Source: Sphingomonas naasensis (GTDB taxonomy: Bacteria; Pseudomonadota; Alphaproteobacteria; Sphingomonadales; Sphingomonadaceae). From it: a stretch of 64,000 nt of DNA. The position numbers and the translations under genes were made by a program. This document shows positions 52,662-61,926 of the stretch, piece by piece. Location of the stretch: the NCBI RefSeq assembly GCF_004792695.1, contig NZ_SRXU01000001.1:620001-684000 (forward strand), in the 5' to 3' direction. The first letter of the stretch is position 1, and each line of letters starts with the position of its first letter. The notes under the pieces are model-generated. The model did not search any database and was not told the origin of the DNA. It saw only the letters and a program-made list of their open reading frames with translations.

Positions 52662-53480
52662 TCAGTCATCATAGTCCTTGAGCGGCGGGGTCTGCGGACG
52701 CTCCGGTCGCGGCGGCAGCGGATCGGGGCGCACCCTGCCGCCCCGCAGCTGGTCGCGCATCTCGATGGGCCGCGCCTCGAGCGGGCTGTCATGGATCCGG
52801 CGCCGCTGATCGACATATTGCTGATATTCGTTTGGTTCGTGGACGTAGAGATAGTCGGTGTAGCGCTTTTCGGCCTTGCGGATTTCGGTCCGAACCAGAT
52901 CCGCTTCCTTGTCCATATCCGCCTCGAGCACCTTTTTGTGCGGGCCATCGGGAAGCTGGTCCTTGTGCCGCAGGATCGCGTCGAGCACCTCCCGCTTTTG
53001 CCAGAGCCGGTCGGCGAGCTCCTTTTTCAGCTTCGGATCGGGCCCGTTGCCGCCCGCGTCGTTGCTTTCGTCCCTGTTCTTCGAAGCAGCGACCGGCACC
53101 GGCTTCTTCACCGGCGGTTTCTTCGCGCGTTTCGGCGGGGAAACCGGAATGACGCCGCCCCAGATGCTTCCGCCGCCAACGCTGTAGACCGCCTTCAGAT
53201 CGCCCGGCCCGCCGGAAAGCGGGGTGTCGCCATAGAGCTCGTTCATGAGCCGCATCGCCTCGGCGCTGTCGCCGGACTCGATCGCTTTCCGCAGCCGAAT
53301 CTGGTCGGGGCTGTCGCGCCGGTCGAGATTGCGCGCGGCCTCGCGCTCGCTCGCCCTTATGTCTTTCCTGCCCTGCTCGATGACCTCGTTCTGCGTGGGC
53401 GCGCGAGTCTGCGCCGCGGCCATGAGCGGCAGAAAAAGGCCGGCGGCCGCCAGAATTCCGATCCGCTTCCGCGCCGTCAT
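52662..53480 (-). CDS. Exported charged helical protein of unknown function
   Basis: A 272-residue protein with a signal peptide (residues 1-24, ending MAAAQ). It has a Pro/Lys-rich linker (PPKRAKKPPVKKPVP), a long charged helix (LWQKREVLDAILRHKDQLP, KKVLEADMDKEADLVRTEIRKAEKR) and a Pro/Arg-rich tail. ATG 53480 has GGAGAAGG upstream. The VWA gene lies downstream on the same strand, with 92 bases between. No domain recognised. Confidence 0.7.
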   Translation of the reverse strand: MTARKRIGILAAAGLFLPLMAAAQTRAPTQNEVIEQGRKDIRASEREAARNLDRRDSPDQIRLRKAIESGDSAEAMRLMNELYGDTPLSGGPGDLKAVYSVGGGSIWGGVIPVSPPKRAKKPPVKKPVPVAASKNRDESNDAGGNGPDPKLKKELADRLWQKREVLDAILRHKDQLPDGPHKKVLEADMDKEADLVRTEIRKAEKRYTDYLYVHEPNEYQQYVDQRRRIHDSPLEARPIEMRDQLRGGRVRPDPLPPRPERPQTPPLKDYDD

Positions 53481-53657
53481 GCGCCTTCTCCGAAAAATCA
53501 CCCCGCCCGTCATGGCCGTGTTCGCTACCACCCGGCGCGACACGTGCCGCCGCGCCGGCGACCAAATCGGCCATCGTTGCGATCGGTCCGGACGACGCGG
53601 CCCGGCTTGCCATTCGCGCCTCCGCCATGCTCTCCTGCCGCCAACAGAGGAGATGCC

Positions 53658-55619
53658 ATGAAGACGCCGTTGCGGAGCGCGCTCGCGCTGCCGATTTTGC
53701 TCGCCCATCCCGCCGCGGCGCAGCAGGCCGCGCCGTTGCTCCATCCGATGTTCCAGGATCATGCCGTGCTCCAGCGCGATCGGCCGATCCCGGTCTGGGG
53801 CGATGCCCCGGCGGGCGAGCGCGTCGAAGTGACGCTCGGCAGCCGCAAGCTGCTCGTCCGCGCCGACAAGGACGGCCATTGGCGCGCCGACTTGCCCGCG
53901 ATGCGCGCCGGCGGGCCGTACACGCTCGCCGTCGCCACGCGCAGCGGCGGCAGCGCCCGCGCCGAGGATATGATGATCGGCGATGTCTGGCTCTGCTCGG
54001 GCCAGTCGAACATGGAATATCCGGTCAGCGGCGTGCTCGGCGCCGCCGGCGAGATCGGCAAGGCCAAGGATCCCGAGCTGCGGCTGATGACGGTCGAGAA
54101 GAAGACCAGCCTCAACCCCGAACGCCAGTTCCCCGCCCCCGTCCGCTGGCAGCCGACCACGCCGGAGACGGTCCGCGATTTCTCCGCCGCCTGCTATTTC
54201 ATGGCGCGCGATCTGCGCGCCTCGCAAAAGGTGCCGATGGGGCTGATCGACGCGACATGGGGCGGCACCGCGATCGACGCGTGGCGCCCCGAAAGCGCGC
54301 TGGCGAAGGACCCGACCGCGCAGGCCGATCTCGCGCTCTTCCGCACCTATCGCGCCGATCCCGCCCTCGCGAGCAAGCAGTTCGGCGAGCGCTGGATGGC
54401 GTGGTACCGCGCCAGATCGGGCGACGCCGCCGGTGCCGAGCCGTGGCAGGCGACCGCGCCGGGCGACTGGGCTGCGCTGCCGTCGTTCGATCCCTGGGAG
54501 AAATGGGGCGTCGCCGCGCTCGCCCAGTATAACGGCATGCTCTGGTACCGCACCGAAGTGACGCTGACGCCCGAGCAGGCCGCGAAGGGCGGCGCGAGCC
54601 TCGCGCTCGGCCCCGCCGACGATATGGACGCGAGCTTCGTCAACGGCGTGCCGGTCGGCGTCACCTATGCCTGGGGCGTGCCGCGGCTCTATCCGCTCGC
54701 GCCGGGCACGCTCAAGCCAGGCAAGAACCTGATCGCGGTCGGCGTGCTCGACACGTGGGGCGAAGGCGGCCTGACCGGCACCCCCGAGCAGCGCGCGATC
54801 CGCTTCGCCGACGGCAGCAGCGTGCCGCTCGCCGCGCCCGCGGGCTGGCAATGGCGCCGCGCCCCCGCCGGGGTGGGCGATCCGCCGCACGCGCCGTGGG
54901 AGGCGATCGCCGGCTTCTCGGGCATCTACAATGCGATGGTCGCGCCGATCGGGCCGTACGGGCTGCGCGGCGCAGCATGGTATCAGGGCGAGGCCAATGC
55001 CGGGTCGCCCGACGGCTATGCCGAAAAGCTCGGCAGCATGATGGGCGCGTGGCGCGGCCAGTTCGGCAAGCCCGAGCTGCCGTTCCTGATCGCCCAGCTG
55101 TCGAGCTGGGGCCCGCGCGTGCCGCGGCCGGTCGAGAGCGGCTTCGCGCAGATCCGCGACGAGCAGCGCCGGGCGGTCGCCGCCGATCCGCATGCCGCGC
55201 TCGCGGTGACGATCGATCTCGGCGACGTCGTCGACATCCATCCCGCCAACAAGCTCGACGTCGGCCATCGCCTCGCCCGCGGCGCCGAGGCGCTGAGCTA
55301 TGGCGGCAAGGCATCGCCCTCGGGCCCGTGGCCGGTCGAGGCGCGCTACGAGGGCGCGGTGGTCCGCGTCCGCTTCACCGGCGCCGACCAGGGGCTGGTG
55401 ACCTACAACGCCGCCCAGCCGTTCGGCTTCGAGCTCTGCGGCCCCGCCCCCGGCAGCTGCCGCTTCGCCCCCGCGACGCTTTCGGGCAGCGACGTGATCG
55501 TCCAGGCGGGCACTGGCGCCGCCGATCGGGTGCGCTATTGCTGGGGGGATAGCCCGATCTGCAACCTCTATGACGGCACCGGCCTGCCCGCGACGCCGTT
55601 CGAGCTGCCGGTCCGCTAG
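53658..55619 (+). CDS. Sialate O-acetylesterase-like SGNH hydrolase
   Basis: A 653-residue exported esterase. Signal peptide about 1-21. The SGNH core is split: block I LCSGQSNM (Ser about 116), AWYQGEANAG, and the late DVVDIHPANK with the catalytic Asp/His. An inserted jelly-roll-like domain (about 270-395; DASFVNGVPVGVTYAWGVP) is typical of this sialate O-acetylesterase family. It removes O-acetyl groups from sugars, often in plant-polysaccharide use. ATG 53658 is preceded by AGAGGAG. Confidence 0.87.
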   Translation: MKTPLRSALALPILLAHPAAAQQAAPLLHPMFQDHAVLQRDRPIPVWGDAPAGERVEVTLGSRKLLVRADKDGHWRADLPAMRAGGPYTLAVATRSGGSARAEDMMIGDVWLCSGQSNMEYPVSGVLGAAGEIGKAKDPELRLMTVEKKTSLNPERQFPAPVRWQPTTPETVRDFSAACYFMARDLRASQKVPMGLIDATWGGTAIDAWRPESALAKDPTAQADLALFRTYRADPALASKQFGERWMAWYRARSGDAAGAEPWQATAPGDWAALPSFDPWEKWGVAALAQYNGMLWYRTEVTLTPEQAAKGGASLALGPADDMDASFVNGVPVGVTYAWGVPRLYPLAPGTLKPGKNLIAVGVLDTWGEGGLTGTPEQRAIRFADGSSVPLAAPAGWQWRRAPAGVGDPPHAPWEAIAGFSGIYNAMVAPIGPYGLRGAAWYQGEANAGSPDGYAEKLGSMMGAWRGQFGKPELPFLIAQLSSWGPRVPRPVESGFAQIRDEQRRAVAADPHAALAVTIDLGDVVDIHPANKLDVGHRLARGAEALSYGGKASPSGPWPVEARYEGAVVRVRFTGADQGLVTYNAAQPFGFELCGPAPGSCRFAPATLSGSDVIVQAGTGAADRVRYCWGDSPICNLYDGTGLPATPFELPVR

Positions 55620-55685
55620 GCGAAACCAGCCCTTGCGGAGCGCCGCACTTCCCGCGAAACCGGGCGTCGCACCGCAGGGGAATAT

Positions 55686-56240
55686 ATGAGCATTCTTTCC
55701 GATCGCTGGATTCGCGAACAGGCGCTTTCGACCGGCATGATCGAGCCGTTCGTCGAGGCGCAGCGGCGCGAGGGATGCATCAGCTACGGGCTGTCCTCCT
55801 ACGGCTATGACGCGCGCGTCGCCGACGAGTTCAAGATCTTCACCAACATCGACAGCTCGGTGGTCGATCCCAAGAATTTCGATTCGAACAGCTTCGTCGA
55901 CCGCAAGACCGATGTCTGCATCATCCCGCCCAACAGCTTCGCGCTCGCCCGCACGGTCGAATATTTCCGGATCCCGCGCGACACGCTGGTGATCTGCCTC
56001 GGCAAGTCGACCTATGCCCGCTGCGGGATCATCGTCAACGTGACGCCGCTCGAGCCCGAATGGGAAGGCCATGTCACGCTCGAATTCTCGAACACCACGC
56101 CGCTGCCGGCGAAGATCTACGCCAATGAAGGCGCCTGCCAGTTCCTGTTCCTCAAGGGCGAGCAGCCCTGCGAGACCAGCTATGCCGATCGTGCCGGCAA
56201 ATATATGGGCCAGCGCGGCGTGACGCTGCCGCGGCTCTAG
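55686..56240 (+). CDS. dcd: dCTP deaminase
   Basis: A 184-residue trimeric enzyme deaminating dCTP to dUTP for thymidylate synthesis. The family signatures [23 protein letters not shown] with the active-site Ser and Arg, [17 protein letters not shown] with the catalytic Glu, and the C-terminal [12 protein letters not shown] are present. It starts 66 bases after the esterase. A small membrane-protein gene follows after 10 bases. Confidence 0.97.
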   Translation: MSILSDRWIREQALSTGMIEPFVEAQRREGCISYGLSSYGYDARVADEFKIFTNIDSSVVDPKNFDSNSFVDRKTDVCIIPPNSFALARTVEYFRIPRDTLVICLGKSTYARCGIIVNVTPLEPEWEGHVTLEFSNTTPLPAKIYANEGACQFLFLKGEQPCETSYADRAGKYMGQRGVTLPRL

Positions 56241-56250
56241 GGGGCGGACG

Positions 56251-56700
56251 ATGGCGGGCAGCGACGATCTCCGCGCCGAGTATCTGCTGCTCCAGACTCT
56301 CTACGAGGATTATGACAAGCGCGCGCTGTCGCTGAAGGCGATCGCCGGGCCGCTGCTCGGCGCCGGCGTCGCCGCGGGGCTCAAGGAAGCGAGCGCGGCG
56401 ATCCTGATCGCGACGATCGCGGTGGCGCTGTCGCTATGGCTGCTCGAGGCGATCTGGAAGAGCTTCCAATATTGCCTCGTCGGCCGGATCGAACGGCTCG
56501 AGGCGTGGTTCCGCGACGAAAAGGGCGCGACCGAGATCGCGCCCTTTCAGATCTACGCCGCGTGGAGCGAGGCATGGCCCCATCGCCGGAGGGTCGGCAA
56601 TGTCGCCGGCGTCTTCGTCCAGCCCTTTGTCGCGCTGCCCTATGCCGTGCTCGTCGCCGTGGCCGGCGTCGGGCTCGTCGTCGGGCTCGTCGTCGGCTGA
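56251..56700 (+). CDS. Small membrane protein of unknown function
   Basis: A 149-residue protein with two N-terminal hydrophobic helices (AGPLLGAGVAAGLK; AAILIATIAVALSLWLLEAIW) and one to two at the C-terminus (FVALPYAVLVAVAGVGLVVGLVVG). Between them is a soluble loop with ERLEAWFRDEKGATEIAPFQIYAAW. It lies behind dcd and may be co-transcribed. No family assigned. Confidence 0.65.
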   Translation: MAGSDDLRAEYLLLQTLYEDYDKRALSLKAIAGPLLGAGVAAGLKEASAAILIATIAVALSLWLLEAIWKSFQYCLVGRIERLEAWFRDEKGATEIAPFQIYAAWSEAWPHRRRVGNVAGVFVQPFVALPYAVLVAVAGVGLVVGLVVG

Positions 56701-56712
56701 GCGCAATCGGGG

Positions 56713-57066
56713 TCAGCGCGCGCTGAACTGCACCGTGTCGAGCCGGCGCAGGCCGCGCTGGGCGATCGCGTGCGAACCCGCGGTCCGCTCGGCGCTCAGA
56801 TCCATCAGCACGTCGTCGCTGCTCAGCACCTTGGTGTAGAGGCTGCGCGCCTCGCTGGCGCGGCCGGTCTTGGCATAGACCGCGGCGAGGTTGATCAGCA
56901 GCTCGGGACGATCCGGGGTGATCCGCAGCTCGCTGAGCAGCTTCGCTTCAGCGGCGCTGTAATCGCCCTGGACGATCTGGGTGCTGGCGACGGCGCTGTC
57001 CTGCGCCTGAGCCGGAAGTGCCGCGACGAGAGGCGCGGCGGCGAGGATAACAAGAGCAAAACGCAT
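56713..57066 (-). CDS. Exported TPR protein, predicted Pho regulon
   Basis: A 117-residue exported protein with a signal peptide (residues 1-21, ending PAQAQ) and one to two tetratricopeptide-like repeats (QGDYSAAEAKLLSELRITPDRPELLINLAAVYAKTG, residues about 33-68). TPRs mediate protein interactions in the periplasm. ATG 57066 has CTGGAGGG just upstream. A four-repeat Pho box lies upstream (57095-57134), so PhoB probably induces it at phosphate limitation. Confidence 0.82.
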   Translation of the reverse strand: MRFALVILAAAPLVAALPAQAQDSAVASTQIVQGDYSAAEAKLLSELRITPDRPELLINLAAVYAKTGRASEARSLYTKVLSSDDVLMDLSAERTAGSHAIAQRGLRRLDTVQFSAR

Positions 57067-57094
57067 GGCACCCTCCAGGATTCATTGCATCACG

Positions 57095-57134
57095 GTGAAA
57101 CTTCCGTGACATCTTGATGACTCCTATGTGACAG
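57095..57134 (-). promoter_or_regulatory. Four-repeat Pho box
   Basis: On the minus strand CTGTCAC-ATAG-GAGTCAT-CAAG-ATGTCAC-GGAA-GTTTCAC gives four 7-mers every 11 bases, the architecture of PhoB boxes (CTGTCAT-N4 repeats). It ends 28 bases before the TPR-gene ATG, leaving room for a -10 (about TGCAAT, 57081-57095). Confidence 0.72.
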
Positions 57135-57178
57135 TTTTGTTGCATGTCCTCAAGTGCGTTGATTGCAAGTGCGCAAAG

Positions 57179-57208
57179 AAAAAGGCGGCCCCGAAGGACC
57201 GCCTTTCC
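57179..57208 (-). terminator. Rho-independent terminator of the tonB operon
   Basis: On the minus strand AAAGGCGGTCC/GGCCGCCTTT forms a stem followed by TTTTCTTT. It lies 35 bases after the exbD2 stop. Confidence 0.8.
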
Positions 57209-57242
57209 AGAGTTGCTGAAGGCTGCGCGTGCGCGCGGCGGA

Positions 57243-57668
57243 TCAGAAGTCGTTGCGATACTGCTCGTTGCCGACGAAGCCGAGCTTCGTGACGTTCGCG
57301 CGCTTCACGATCGCGAGCACCCGGTCGACCACGTCGTACCGCGCCTGCGGGTCGGGCTGGAAGTGCAGCTCGGGTTCCGGATCCTGCGCCAGCGACGCGT
57401 CGAGATACTGACGCAGCGTGACGTCGTCGATCTGGACGCTGTTCCAGAACACATTGCCGTTCGCGTCGATGTACAGCTTGTTCTTCTGCGGCTCTACCGG
57501 AGGCGCGGACTGATTGCTGTTCTGCGGAAGATCGACCTTCACCGCGTGCGTCTGGATCGGGATGGTGATGATGAACATGATGAGGAGCACGAGCATGACG
57601 TCGATCAACGGCGTCGTGTTCATTTCCATCATCGGTTCGCCGTCGTCGCGGCCACCGCTCATTGCCAT
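57243..57668 (-). CDS. exbD: Biopolymer transport protein ExbD (second copy)
   Basis: A 141-residue TonB-system protein with one N-terminal TM (about 20-40), NTTPLIDVMLVLLIMFIIT with the proton-carrying Asp, and a periplasmic domain. It is the last gene of tonB-exbB-exbD-exbD2. A second ExbD is common in sphingomonads and xanthomonads. Confidence 0.95.
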   Translation of the reverse strand: MAMSGGRDDGEPMMEMNTTPLIDVMLVLLIMFIITIPIQTHAVKVDLPQNSNQSAPPVEPQKNKLYIDANGNVFWNSVQIDDVTLRQYLDASLAQDPEPELHFQPDPQARYDVVDRVLAIVKRANVTKLGFVGNEQYRNDF

Positions 57669-57694
57669 TGATGTAACTCCTTAAACGGTGCGCG

Positions 57695-58174
57695 TCACAA
57701 GCGGGTGGTTGCGGCGCCCGCGGGGGGTTCCGAAATGAAGCCCACCTTCACGAACCCGGCCATCTGCATGGTGTAGATCGCACCGCCGATGCAGCGATAC
57801 GGGGTGTTCGAGTCGCCGCGAATGTGCACCTCGGGAAGCTCGAGTCCGGCGGCGTTGGGGCCACCCTGACGTTCGATTTCCTGCTTCAGCTTGGCCACGC
57901 CCTTGTCGAGCAGTTCCTGATGGCCGACCGGGGTCATGCCCCAGTAGACCTGGCACTGGCCGCCAGCGCCGGTCACCGAGAGCGCGACGTTCTCGGGCTT
58001 GGTCGTGGTCGGCTCGAACTGCACCTTGGGCAGCTCCAGCTTGATCGTCTGGATCACCACGGGGACGGCGATCAGGAAGATGATCAGAAGCACCAGCATC
58101 ACGTCCACGAGGGGCGTGGTGTTGATGTCCGACATCGGTGCTTCGTCGCCGCCGCTGCCTACGCTCATCGCCAT
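57695..58174 (-). CDS. exbD: Biopolymer transport protein ExbD (first copy)
   Basis: A 159-residue ExbD. NTTPLVDVMLVLLIIFLIA carries the TM helix and essential Asp. The periplasmic region is longer than in the second copy and contains two Cys (GGQCQVYW; PYRCIGG) that could form a disulfide, absent in the other copy. It is 26 bases upstream of the second exbD. Confidence 0.95.
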   Translation of the reverse strand: MAMSVGSGGDEAPMSDINTTPLVDVMLVLLIIFLIAVPVVIQTIKLELPKVQFEPTTTKPENVALSVTGAGGQCQVYWGMTPVGHQELLDKGVAKLKQEIERQGGPNAAGLELPEVHIRGDSNTPYRCIGGAIYTMQMAGFVKVGFISEPPAGAATTRL

Positions 58175-58261
58175 TGGGCGTTATCCTATCCTTCTATCCC
58201 GCCGCGGGTACGCCCGCGGCGAAGGGCCGCACGTCGAGACGCGCGGCCCGATGCTTTCAGC

Positions 58262-59047
58262 TTATGCGCGGGTCTGCACGCCACCGGCCTGGCCGGCGGT
58301 CGTGGTGGTGCCGGCCGGCTTGGCAGCCGCGGCGGCGACCTTCTTGGTCTCCGGGCGGACGCGGCCGTCCGAAGCCAGATAGCCGAGCACGTCGTTCGAG
58401 AACGCGTTCAGATTCTCCGCGATCGCCTTGTTGCGGCGCTGCAGGAAGTTGTACGCGAGCACGGCCGGAACCGCGACGACGAGACCGAGCGCGGTCATGA
58501 TCAGTGCTTCACCGACCGGGCCGGCGACCTTGTCGATCGAGGCCTGGCCCGCCGCACCGATCTTGATCAGCGCGCGGTAGATGCCGATGACGGTACCGAA
58601 CAGACCGATGAACGGCGCGGTCGCACCGGTGGTCGCGAGGAACGCGAGGCCGCCGGCGAGCGACGAGTTGATCGTGGCTTCCGAACGCGCGAGCGAACCG
58701 TGCAGCCAGTCATGCGCCTCGACCGGATCGGTCAGCTGCTTGTACTGCTCCTGCGCCTGGATGCCGTCGTCGACGATCTGGCGATAGGCCGAGTTCTTCT
58801 CGAGCTTCGCCGCGCCTTCGCGCAGGCTGTTCGAAGCCCAGAAGCCGGCGCGCACGCGCTTCGCCTGGTTGATGATCTTCTGCTGCTCGAACAGCTTGGT
58901 GAACAGGATGTAGAGCGAGACGAAGAGCATCAGCACGAGGATGGCGAACACCGTCTGCGAGATGAGGCCGCCTTCCTTGAGCGCCTGCTGAAGGCCGTAC
59001 GGGTTTTCGCCGTTGGGCGCCGCCGCGGCGAGAATGGTGGTGAGCAT
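58262..59047 (-). CDS. exbB: MotA/TolQ/ExbB proton channel protein
   Basis: A 261-residue ExbB with three TM helices: about 28-50 (TVFAILVLMLFVSLYILF), about 135-160 (LATTGATAPFIGLFGTVIGIYRA) and about 180-205. The GLFGTVIG motif and the pore Thr/Pro residues are typical. Pro/Ala-rich tail. It couples proton flow to TonB. Confidence 0.95.
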   Translation of the reverse strand: MLTTILAAAAPNGENPYGLQQALKEGGLISQTVFAILVLMLFVSLYILFTKLFEQQKIINQAKRVRAGFWASNSLREGAAKLEKNSAYRQIVDDGIQAQEQYKQLTDPVEAHDWLHGSLARSEATINSSLAGGLAFLATTGATAPFIGLFGTVIGIYRALIKIGAAGQASIDKVAGPVGEALIMTALGLVVAVPAVLAYNFLQRRNKAIAENLNAFSNDVLGYLASDGRVRPETKKVAAAAAKPAGTTTTAGQAGGVQTRA

Positions 59048-59108
59048 TGTCGGTTATTCCCTTACAAGAATTGCTGTGAGCTTGGCCTTTTCGGCCACCT
59101 TGATCGCG

Positions 59109-59777
59109 TTACTTTTCAATCTGCCACCGGAAGCGGAGCGACTTGCGCCCGCCCGGGATCGGATTGCCGCCCGCATCCAGCGCCGGCGAATATCGCCCGC
59201 GGCGGGTGACGAGCCGGCAAGTCGCTTCGTCGAGCACCGAAGCGCCGGACGACGACGTGACCGAGCAGTTCTCGATGCGGCCCTGCGCGTTCACGTTGAA
59301 CGTGATGCCGACGGAACCCTCCTGCTCGGCGCGGAGCGCGGCAGGCGGATAGTCGTCCTGGGTGACCCACGAAGCGGGGTTGCCCTTGGCGGCTGCGGCC
59401 TTGCTGATCGCAGGCGGCGCAGGCGGCGCGGGCGGCGCAGGCGGTGCCGGCGGCGTGATCGGCGGCGGGGGCGGGATGATCGGGGTGGTGGCGATCGGCG
59501 GCGACGGCTGCTGGACCACGACCTGAGCCGGCGGCGTCACGACCTGGGTCGGCGGCGGCGGCACGGGGCTGTCCGGCGGCGGTGGCGGCGGCGGCACCTC
59601 CTCGGGCGGGGGCGGCGGCTCTTCGACCTCGAAAGTCTTCAGCTCTTCCGCCTTCTTTTTGATATATTGGTATGCCAAGCCCGTGACGAAGGCATAACCC
59701 AAGCCAGCCACGATAATTGCGACGATTACGATCGCAACGAACCGGCTGCCACTTACATTCCGGTCAGCGTAAGCCAT
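59109..59777 (-). CDS. tonB: TonB energy-transducing protein
   Basis: A 222-residue TonB: an N-terminal TM anchor (FVAIVIVAIIVAGLGYAFVTGLAY, about 12-35), a long Pro-rich spacer (PPPPPEEVPPPPPPP, then PPAPPAPPAPPAPP) that spans the periplasm, and the C-terminal domain with NPASWVTQDDYPPAALRAEQEGSVGITFNVN. It is first in tonB-exbB-exbD-exbD2. No well-spaced SD is seen; GAGGAG lies 13 bases before the ATG. Confidence 0.96.
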   Translation of the reverse strand: MAYADRNVSGSRFVAIVIVAIIVAGLGYAFVTGLAYQYIKKKAEELKTFEVEEPPPPPEEVPPPPPPPDSPVPPPPTQVVTPPAQVVVQQPSPPIATTPIIPPPPPITPPAPPAPPAPPAPPAISKAAAAKGNPASWVTQDDYPPAALRAEQEGSVGITFNVNAQGRIENCSVTSSSGASVLDEATCRLVTRRGRYSPALDAGGNPIPGGRKSLRFRWQIEK

Positions 59778-59999
59778 TCGGCAACGTCACTCCTCTAATC
59801 CTGTGCGACCCTGAGCGCATGGATGTCTCGCGCACAAGTTCGGCCGCCCTTCGCTTGGGTGCGTCGGTGCGGCAGAGCGCGAGTCTCTATCGTGGGCACT
59901 CGGGGTACGCAAACGCTTTGTCGGACAAACCGCGCCTACCGCCGCTCCGTGACCGAATTATTTCTGTATAAGAACGACGCGATCCGGTAACGCGACAGC

Positions 60000-60833
60000 A
60001 TGATCCGCGTTCCTATGATGGCTTTTTGTTGCGCGATATCGTTAATTGCGCCTGCCCAGTCCGCCCCGCAACCCACGCAAAACCAAGCTTCTGCGCCCAC
60101 TGTATTACCCAGCTACGCCACTGTTGCAGGGTTGGTCCTTGGGGCACCCCTGATCGTCGATGCGCGCATTCGCAGCGCGGTGAGAATTAAAGGCGCCGAG
60201 GCAGCGAATGTCGCTCCGGGGCGGGGTCGATTCTACATCGAGGCCGATGTCACCGGGGTGATTCGCGGCGCCGCGGTGGCTCCGAGAATCGGGTATGTCG
60301 CCGATCTGCCGCTCACCGATCGCGGGCGCGAGCCCAAGCTCAAGAAGCAGCGCGTCCTGCTCTTTGCACGCCCGGTCGCCGGGCGCCCCGATCAGGTCCA
60401 GCTCGCCACGCTCGACGGCCAGCGCGCGTGGTCGGCAGAGCTCGATTCGCTGGTCCGCGGGATCGTCCGCGAGACGATCGCGGCGGATGCCCCGCCGGCG
60501 ATCACGGGGGTCGGCAATGCCTTTCACGTCCCCGGCTCGCTGCCCGGCGAAGGCGAGACGCAGGTGTTTCTTCAGACGAAGAACGGCGCGCCGGTGTCGC
60601 TCCAGATCCTGCGCCGCCCGGGCGAGCAGCCGCGCTGGTCTGTCTCATTGGGAGACATTGTCGACGAATCGGCGGGCCCGCCCAGGCCGAACACCCTGCT
60701 CTGGTATCGCCTCGCCTGCGGGTTGCCGCGCCAGTTGCCGGCGGAGAGCCTCGAATCGGGCGATTCGGCCAATGCCGCGGTCGCGCGCGAGGATTATGCG
60801 ATGGTGCTCGCCGCGCTCGGGCCCTGCCGCTGA
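60000..60833 (+). CDS. Exported protein of unknown function
   Basis: A 277-residue protein with an N-terminal signal peptide (AFCCAISLIAPAQSA, about 8-22). The mature part is beta-rich: GAPLIVDARIRSAVRIKG, RGRFYIEADVTGVIRG, KKQRVLLFARPVAGRPDQVQL. Divergent from tonB. A -10-like TATAAG (59967-59972) lies 27 bases upstream of the ATG. The 222-base gap also has TTTGTC-G-GACAAA (59917-59929). No domain recognised. Confidence 0.65.
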   Translation: MIRVPMMAFCCAISLIAPAQSAPQPTQNQASAPTVLPSYATVAGLVLGAPLIVDARIRSAVRIKGAEAANVAPGRGRFYIEADVTGVIRGAAVAPRIGYVADLPLTDRGREPKLKKQRVLLFARPVAGRPDQVQLATLDGQRAWSAELDSLVRGIVRETIAADAPPAITGVGNAFHVPGSLPGEGETQVFLQTKNGAPVSLQILRRPGEQPRWSVSLGDIVDESAGPPRPNTLLWYRLACGLPRQLPAESLESGDSANAAVAREDYAMVLAALGPCR

Positions 60834-60846
60834 GCGCGCCCGGCGC

Positions 60847-61218
60847 CTAGCGCCGGTGACGCACCATGGTGATGCCGATCGATTCGCCCTGCTCGGCGAT
60901 CGCCAGCTTGACGATTCGCACCTCGACGCGCTGGACGCGCTTGTCGGAGACGAACAGCGTCTCGCAGACATGCTCGGCCACGGCCTCGATCAGCGTGAAA
61001 TGCACGTCCCTGGGCAGACCGGTGGTCGCCGCGTGCTTGAGGTCGATATAGCTCTTCGAGGCGCTCAGCGGCGTATCCGGCGCGAAACGCTCGGGCATGT
61101 CGATGTCGCAGGTCACCGAGATTCGCAGCGGCTGCGGCAGATGAGTCTCTTCGGAATAGATCCCGGTCAGCACCTCGACTTCGAGGTCGTGCACCTGGAG
61201 CTGGAGCAGATCGCGCAA
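60847..61218 (-). CDS. Second FolB-domain protein
   Basis: A 123-residue dihydroneopterin aldolase/epimerase-fold protein. LLQLQVHDLEVEVLTGIYSEET has the FolB N-terminus, SYIDLKHAA the Tyr segment, and IVKLAIAEQGESIGITM keeps the conserved Lys. It diverges from folB at 8535 and is not in a pterin cluster. It could be an isoenzyme, a FolX-type epimerase or an FAD/tetrahydromethanopterin-like synthase relative. Confidence 0.82.
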   Translation of the reverse strand: MRDLLQLQVHDLEVEVLTGIYSEETHLPQPLRISVTCDIDMPERFAPDTPLSASKSYIDLKHAATTGLPRDVHFTLIEAVAEHVCETLFVSDKRVQRVEVRIVKLAIAEQGESIGITMVRHRR

Positions 61219-61363
61219 TTAACGGCCTTTCGTGGAAACCGCGCCCCCTTAGCAGAAGCCGAGGCAGGGGGAAGTGGGCCCCGTGCCCCGGTTAATCCTT
61301 GCGTCAGGGCGGATCGGCGCTAAAGCGCGCGCCCCGGCATGCTGCCGGGCATTTCGCGAGGAT

Positions 61364-61894
61364 ATGGAACAGGTGATCGCATTGGTGCCGCTGTCTGCCG
61401 TCGAACCCGAGGCCGTGGAGGCGCTGCTCGACCGCGCCTTCGGCCCGGAGCGACGCACGCGCACCGCCTATCGCGTCCGCGCCGGCACCCTGCCCGTCCC
61501 CGAGCTCAGCTTCGCCGCGGTCGACGATGCCGGCGCGCTGCTCGGCACGATCCAGTGCTGGCCGGTCGCGCTCGCCTGCGACGACGGTGCCGAGGTGCCG
61601 ATGGTGATGGTCGGCCCGGTCGCCGTCGCGCCCGAGCGCCAGCAGGGCGGCATCGGCCGCGCGCTGATGGAACGCATGCTCGAGGCGGTGCCCGATTGCG
61701 GCGCGCCGGGCTGCGATGCGCTGATGCTGATCGGCGACCCCGAATATTATGCCCGCTTCTTCGGCTTCACGCCCGAACGCACCGGGCGCTGGCGCCTTCC
61801 CGGCCCGTTCGAGCCGCGCCGGCTGCTCGCGCGCGGCGATTCGGTGCCCGATTGCGCGGGGATGCTCGGGCCGCGCGTCCGTCAGGCAGCTTGA
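61364..61894 (+). CDS. GNAT-family N-acetyltransferase
   Basis: A 176-residue GNAT. Residues about 75-115 carry the acetyl-CoA motif VMVGPVAVAPERQQGGIGRALMERML, and the C-terminal part has LIGDPEYYARFFGFTPER, the pattern of YhbS-like members. ATG 61364 is preceded by GCGAGGA. Substrate not known. Confidence 0.88.
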   Translation: MEQVIALVPLSAVEPEAVEALLDRAFGPERRTRTAYRVRAGTLPVPELSFAAVDDAGALLGTIQCWPVALACDDGAEVPMVMVGPVAVAPERQQGGIGRALMERMLEAVPDCGAPGCDALMLIGDPEYYARFFGFTPERTGRWRLPGPFEPRRLLARGDSVPDCAGMLGPRVRQAA

Positions 61895-61926
61895 GGGGGC
61901 GCGCGCGCTCGCCTAACGAGTCGGTG

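Noticed and set aside
52662..56072. A single 1136-codon minus-strand frame reaching through the esterase and dcd
   Set aside because: Only the part up to ATG 53480, with its SD and signal peptide, is plausible. The rest is antisense to two certain genes.
59917..59929. TTTGTC-G-GACAAA palindrome in the tonB intergenic region
   Set aside because: Isolated 13-base dyad, far from either start, with no family match I can name; noted only in the gene entry.
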